This document shows, one piece after another, positions 8,995 to 11,937 of a stretch of DNA of 11,937 nucleotides (position 1 is the first letter of the stretch; every line of letters starts with the position of its first letter). Made by a program: the position numbers and the translations under genes. The DNA is from Lactifluus volemus (lineage: Eukaryota > Basidiomycota > Agaricomycetes > Russulales > Russulaceae): positions 1 to 11,937 of the forward strand of contig WTXI01000603.1 of NCBI GenBank assembly GCA_022376515.1. The letters are read 5' to 3'. The notes beneath the pieces are model-generated. The model saw only the letters and a program-made list of their open reading frames with translations, was not told the DNA's origin and did not search any database.

Positions 8995-9002
8995 TATATA
9001 AA
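8995..9002 (+). promoter_or_regulatory. Canonical TATA box without an obvious gene
   Basis: TATATAAA, with the first ATG 23 bases and a second 45 bases downstream (9017 and 9039). Neither opens a recognisable protein (the longer is 47 codons, 9039-9182). Could drive a non-coding or decayed gene. Confidence 0.3.
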
Positions 9003-9295
9003 GTGGAGAAGGGAGCATGGACGGAAGAAGCGGGCATCATGACGGGACGGCAAACCGCAAGTCGAGATGCCCAATCAGTCCCTTGTCACAGAGGAACCGT
9101 GGAACTCGCGTTCTGCGCCGGTCTAGATGACGTTACTATCACGGAAACCATCCATGACGCTGAGGGCGCTACGAAACGCTGATTCTGAACGAGGTGCGAT
9201 CTCGCTCGGACTGGCGTAGCTTCAGTGGATGGATCGTGAGACGAACACATTGGATCAGGCCGGTACTTGAGAGAGAGTACCACGCCCGAAGTATC

Positions 9296-9356
9296 ATCCA
9301 CATTGCGTTTGATGCGGAATACCCAGTGGGTCTTCCGGGTCAAACGCAAAGTGGAT
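9296..9356. repeat. 61-bp near-perfect palindrome (hairpin, 1-nt centre)
   Basis: Arms 9296-9325 and 9327-9356 are reverse complements at 26 of 30 positions around G9326. The left arm begins ATCCACATTGCGTTTGA; the right arm ends TCAAACGCAAAGTGGAT. Because it is palindromic, both strands encode similar peptides (STLRLMRNTQWVF on + and STLRLTRKTHWVF on -). This is far beyond chance for a 12-kb window. Origin unknown: a snapback repeat, a MITE remnant or a tail-to-tail duplication are possible. Confidence 0.85.
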
Positions 9357-9546
9357 AGGACTATCAACAATACTAGCACAAGGCACAGCTTGTCGCCCGA
9401 GGGTTCATGCGAGTTATGGTTAACGGCACAGATTATTTCAACACATTCTCTAGCCATTGTGGCGCACAACGACTGGGGAGATCGATACATTCGACTTCAA
9501 TGACACCTACCTCATTGGGGAGCCAGGGGAGTGAGGAGATCTATAT

Positions 9547-9588
9547 CGTACCCTGGAGGCTCCATCATGCGGGTGCCTCCTGGGTACG
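9547..9588. repeat. Stem-loop with 14-bp arms
   Basis: CGTACCCTGGAGGC (9547-9560) and GCCTCCTGGGTACG (9575-9588) pair at 13 of 14 positions around a 14-nt loop. A match this good is uncommon by chance. It lies about 190 bp from the large palindrome, between shorter inverted repeats. Confidence 0.6.
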
Positions 9589-9952
9589 AGGAAAGCGTCA
9601 AACGCCAGCGCGCCAGCAGAAATCACTGTACGGTCTGTACACCTCAAACAAGCCGTGCGGAAGTCGTACGGCACACTTTCCTGCACCGAGCGTGAGCGAG
9701 AACTCACGCACACACGAGAAGTGGGGAGGAGGACGGGAGGAAAGATGATTCCCACACTGTCTAAGGGCGGGGTATCGCGTCGGGGAACGCCGCGGCAGTA
9801 GGCGCTAACTAGAAAAAGGTGGGAACCGGAAAATACCGTACTAACTTAGTTCGAGCTCTTGTCTATCTTCCACGGCTCTCTCTAGCGTTTCTTCTTAACG
9901 TACCAACATATGGTGGAGTAGCTCCATTCATTTTTCAGTTCCTCCAACGTCA

Positions 9953-9960
9953 TGACGTCA
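9953..9960. promoter_or_regulatory. Perfect CRE (TGACGTCA), ATF/CREB-type bZIP site
   Basis: TGACGTCA overlaps a second perfect palindrome, ACGTCATGACGT (9947-9958). It lies about 105 bp upstream of ATG 10065, where a promoter element would be expected for the broken oxygenase-like gene. Confidence 0.4.
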
Positions 9961-9992
9961 CGACTCAGGGGCAATCGTCGCAGTCGCCGGGC

Positions 9993-10064
9993 CTTACATA
10001 AAGTGTCCTAGCATGCCCTTACAAAGGAGACACTCAGCTCCTTGCCCATCTTACAAGTCCTGCA
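9993..10064 (+). promoter_or_regulatory. Possible core promoter of the broken oxygenase-like gene
   Basis: A TATA-like TTACATAAAG is centred near 9999, about 65 bp before ATG 10065, followed by a C/T-rich stretch. It agrees with an originally transcribed + strand gene starting at 10065. Confidence 0.3.
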
Positions 10065-10244
10065 ATGTCGGATTCCGTCATTCAAGCGTACCCTGGTGAA
10101 TCTGAAGAAGCAAAGAAGCTACTCGCCCCTCTGCGAGAGTCAATCGTCCATAAGCCGCCCTTCGTAGGCGGATCGTTGCAACTTCCCCCGTCTCATTTCT
10201 ATCTCTTTTTTAAAAACCCCAAAGATGATCATGGCACCAGGTTC
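10065..10244 (+). pseudogene. Exon 1 of a broken 2OG-Fe(II) oxygenase-like gene
   Basis: ATG 10065 opens 60 codons: MSDSVIQAYPGESEEAKKLL, then LRESIVHKPPFVGGSLQLPP, then HFYLFFKNPKDDHGTRF. This resembles the N-terminus of a family of basidiomycete proteins annotated as 2-oxoglutarate/Fe(II) dioxygenase-like (pattern LRxxI..KPPF.SG.LQLP...LF), recalled from memory. A good donor GTATGT starts at 10245 (phase 0); an alternative donor GTTCGT at 10241 is also possible. Read through on this strand, the frame ends at 10292 without the family's next segment. That segment is present on the opposite strand downstream. Promoter-like elements remain upstream (CRE at 9953-9960, ACATAAAG near 9996). Confidence 0.65.
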
Positions 10245-10347
10245 GTATGTGCTGACTCTCTCACTCAGCTCTTACCGACATTCAGTTCGTAGACATGTCA
10301 GCATAGAAACTTAGTGTCTGCTAAGAGTGGATGTGGATCAGACGCAC

Positions 10348-10603
10348 TGTACACGTTGAGCTCGTATAGCTCGATGTCGATTTGGCGGGTCGAGTCAGTG
10401 CCCTCGAGAAGGTAGTTGCGCACGACCTTGATGAGATCAGTGTGCTGAGGCACCAGCAATGGGGAAAAACTGTTGTTCTCAATCTTTCTGCATTTGCGGC
10501 GAGTCTCATCCGTCACTTCCTCCTTGCTGTGATCAGAACTAGCAGGTTCACAAACCTGTGTAAGCTGGTCTATTTTGTCAGGGGTCGCATTCGCGAGGTT
10601 GCT
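10348..10603 (-). pseudogene. Inverted exon 2 of the same oxygenase-like gene
   Basis: On the minus strand 85 codons read SNLANATPDKIDQLTQ, then a diverged stretch with EEVTDETRRKCRKIE, then FSPLLVPQHTDLIKVVRNYL, then LEGTDSTRQIDIELYELNVY. In the recalled family this text directly follows the segment encoded by 10065-10244. It is bounded by an AAG acceptor (10606-10604) and a GTGCGT donor (10347-10342); the phase at its 5' side (0) matches the donor of exon 1. The next family segment, with the HxD iron ligands (FFKPHxDTPR-like), is absent from the window as far as I can see, so no active enzyme is expected. A longer open frame (10298-10846, minus) runs through both introns and is not thought to be the real protein. 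Confidence 0.65.
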
Positions 10604-11937
10604 CTTGCGGGCGTACCGACAACGGTAGAAACAGAGCAGAGGTTCAGGCGGCCCTGCCGGCCGTAGGACCAGTAACATTCCATCGGGAGACCAGTTCCAT
10701 TCAAGTGTGATGAAATCTGGGCTGATGCATTGTACCCTCGGGCGACGCACCGAGCCACGCCCGGGAGCACAACGCGAGGTCGACCTCAGCTTGGAGCAGC
10801 GCCGCATCGCGTGACCTTCGGTTGCTGTTCCATAATATCCCCTCATTTACACCATCGCGTTTTATCACGAATCGTTCGAGTTCTGGCCCGTTACAAACTC
10901 TGTATCGTTGTTCGGCGTAACGGGGTATTCTGGAACCAAAATCCCAGTGTTTTGGTTCGGTGAGCTTGAGATGTCAACTTGAATTGAGAATGAGCTCGTC
11001 TAAAACTCCCCCACTCATTTAGCGAATATCATGTTTTACGTAGTCCCTCAATAATCATCCATTCCAAGTCGTTCCATTTCATGGCGCCCCTTACCGCCCG
11101 GGCCTCGAATCCTCGAGTTAGTCATTAACGTTGGTCGTGCCAATGAAAACAGCTATGAAACGGGCAAGAATTCTTAATATCAATGACCATAATCATGATG
11201 TCGGCCATGACGCACAGGACAAAAGCACACAATACTAGATGTTAGTAGCAGAGAAAGGCTGTCTCAGCCTGGTCTCAATGGTCGGGAAGGTAAAAAAAAA
11301 AGAGCCTAGGATAACTGTCATATAACACAGGGCACTACCGTGAATGTGAAACCATTCTTCCCCTCAGAAGTTTTCGAAGAGCGTAACGGAGCGTTCACTA
11401 TAAGTGGAACCCAGAACGGTCATTATTACCGCCACGCCACTAGCATTGACACGCTTCACAGCGCACAGCGATTCAGAGCTGTAAGGCCAGCGTAGTGCAT
11501 CAAATTGACTTGTACAAGCGTTGGAGGGACGTCGAATGCAGAGCACAAATCCCGGTCAGCGAACAACCGTAACCCAGGCAAGCTACCCGGTGCTACCCGA
11601 GCCTAAGCAAGCACTATAGGGCTACTGTACGCCGTCACTTGTTCTCACGTGCCTCACTCGGCAGCACACAAGGGGCGGCCTTTTTCCCGCGTTCTCCGTC
11701 TTTTGGAGTGCGCGATGGTCAGACAGGGGTCATGTCCCAGACAGTGGTGGTCGTCTGATAAGGTGCAAGTTCTCTCACCTTTAGGGGTTCTCTCGTTGTC
11801 CCCACCTTGCACCTCCTCAGCTCAGTTTGATTCATGACCTTCTCTCCTTCTGATTTTGTCCCTTAACTTGTTTTGCTCCTTCAGCAGTCACCCACTTGCA
11901 TATCTTGTCTTCTACCATCCCTAAATCACTCTACACA
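10604..11937. other. Gene-poor 3' region
   Basis: No protein recognised on either strand. The C-terminal part of the oxygenase-like family was searched for by eye on both strands and not found. The last ~140 bases are C/T-rich on + and may be the promoter of a gene starting beyond the window. Small hairpins (for example 10933-10958, 11256-11270, 11761-11814) are near chance level. Confidence 0.45.

Larger units (their letters stand above)
8542..10064. other. Gene-poor region between the NLR and the broken oxygenase-like gene
   Basis: The first 100-250 bases are probably NLR 3' UTR. A canonical TATATAAA at 8995-9002 points along the + strand, but the frame after it (ATG 9039, 47 codons) is not recognisable. 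The rest is rich in short inverted repeats. A 15-bp purine-rich direct repeat GAGAAGTGGGGAGGA occurs at 8742 and 9716. Confidence 0.45.

Noticed and set aside
9086..9490. 134-codon frame on the minus strand, with a similar peptide on +
   Set aside because: The peptide similarity between strands is explained fully by the 61-bp palindrome.
10298..10846. 182-codon minus-strand frame as one intact protein
   Set aside because: Only its middle (10603-10348) resembles a family; both ends read through likely intron or breakpoint sequence.
10887..10958. Two adjacent hairpins (8-bp and 9-bp perfect arms)
   Set aside because: Several perfect 8-9-bp inverted pairs with short loops are expected by chance in 12 kb.
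11095..11125. tRNA-like T-arm (GCCTCGAATCC)
   Set aside because: Two mismatches to the B box, no A box and no acceptor stem at a suitable distance.
8794..11786. 12-bp inverted pair CCCTAAAGGTGA (8794 and 11775) as terminal repeats of an element
   Set aside because: Matches of 12 bp between distant places are expected a few times in a window of this size, and no target-site duplication was seen.

Overview
The window looks like nuclear DNA from a basidiomycete fungus, most likely an Agaricomycete. The evidence is a multi-exon gene with eight short (49-63 nt) GT-AG introns and the protein family it encodes: a fungal NOD-like receptor (NLR) with a C2-like N-terminus, a central NACHT NTPase and a WD40 tail. 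Nothing bacterial, plasmid-like or phage-like was seen, and no rRNA, tRNA or CRISPR array.

Layout. 1-2999: no gene that I can support; short unrelated reading frames, several pyrimidine-rich tracts (about 1435-1840) and some small palindromes. 3001-3110: probable core promoter and leader of the NLR. 3111-8541 (+): the one intact gene, nine exons joining to 4986 nt (1661 codons plus stop), with every junction keeping frame. Domains in order: C2-like (about residues 1-115), helical linker (about 120-350), NACHT (about 375-700, Walker A at 405-412, Walker B at 505-512), helical ARC/winged-helix-like spacer (to about 950), 14 WD40 repeats (953-1553), then a degenerate 15th repeat and a C-terminal cap. 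8542-10064: gene-poor, with a near-perfect 61-bp palindrome at 9296-9356. 10065-10603: pieces of a gene resembling fungal 2-oxoglutarate/Fe(II) oxygenase-like proteins, broken by an inversion: exon 1 reads on the + strand and the next exon on the - strand. 10604-11937: no supported gene; the last ~140 bases are pyrimidine-rich and may be the promoter of a gene beyond the window.

Function. In characterised fungal NLRs of this type (HET-E/HET-D/HNWD of Podospora) the WD40 propeller recognises a ligand, NACHT oligomerises on nucleotide binding, and the N-terminal domain triggers the response, often regulated cell death in non-self recognition. Here 14 nearly identical 43-residue repeats (2 x 7), with variation concentrated at a few blade positions, fit a fast-evolving recognition surface. 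The N-terminal effector is a C2-like fold with few classical calcium ligands, so its output is not predictable from sequence. No adjacent partner or effector gene is visible. The two genes appear unrelated; the broken oxygenase and the palindromes suggest a rearranged, rapidly evolving neighbourhood.
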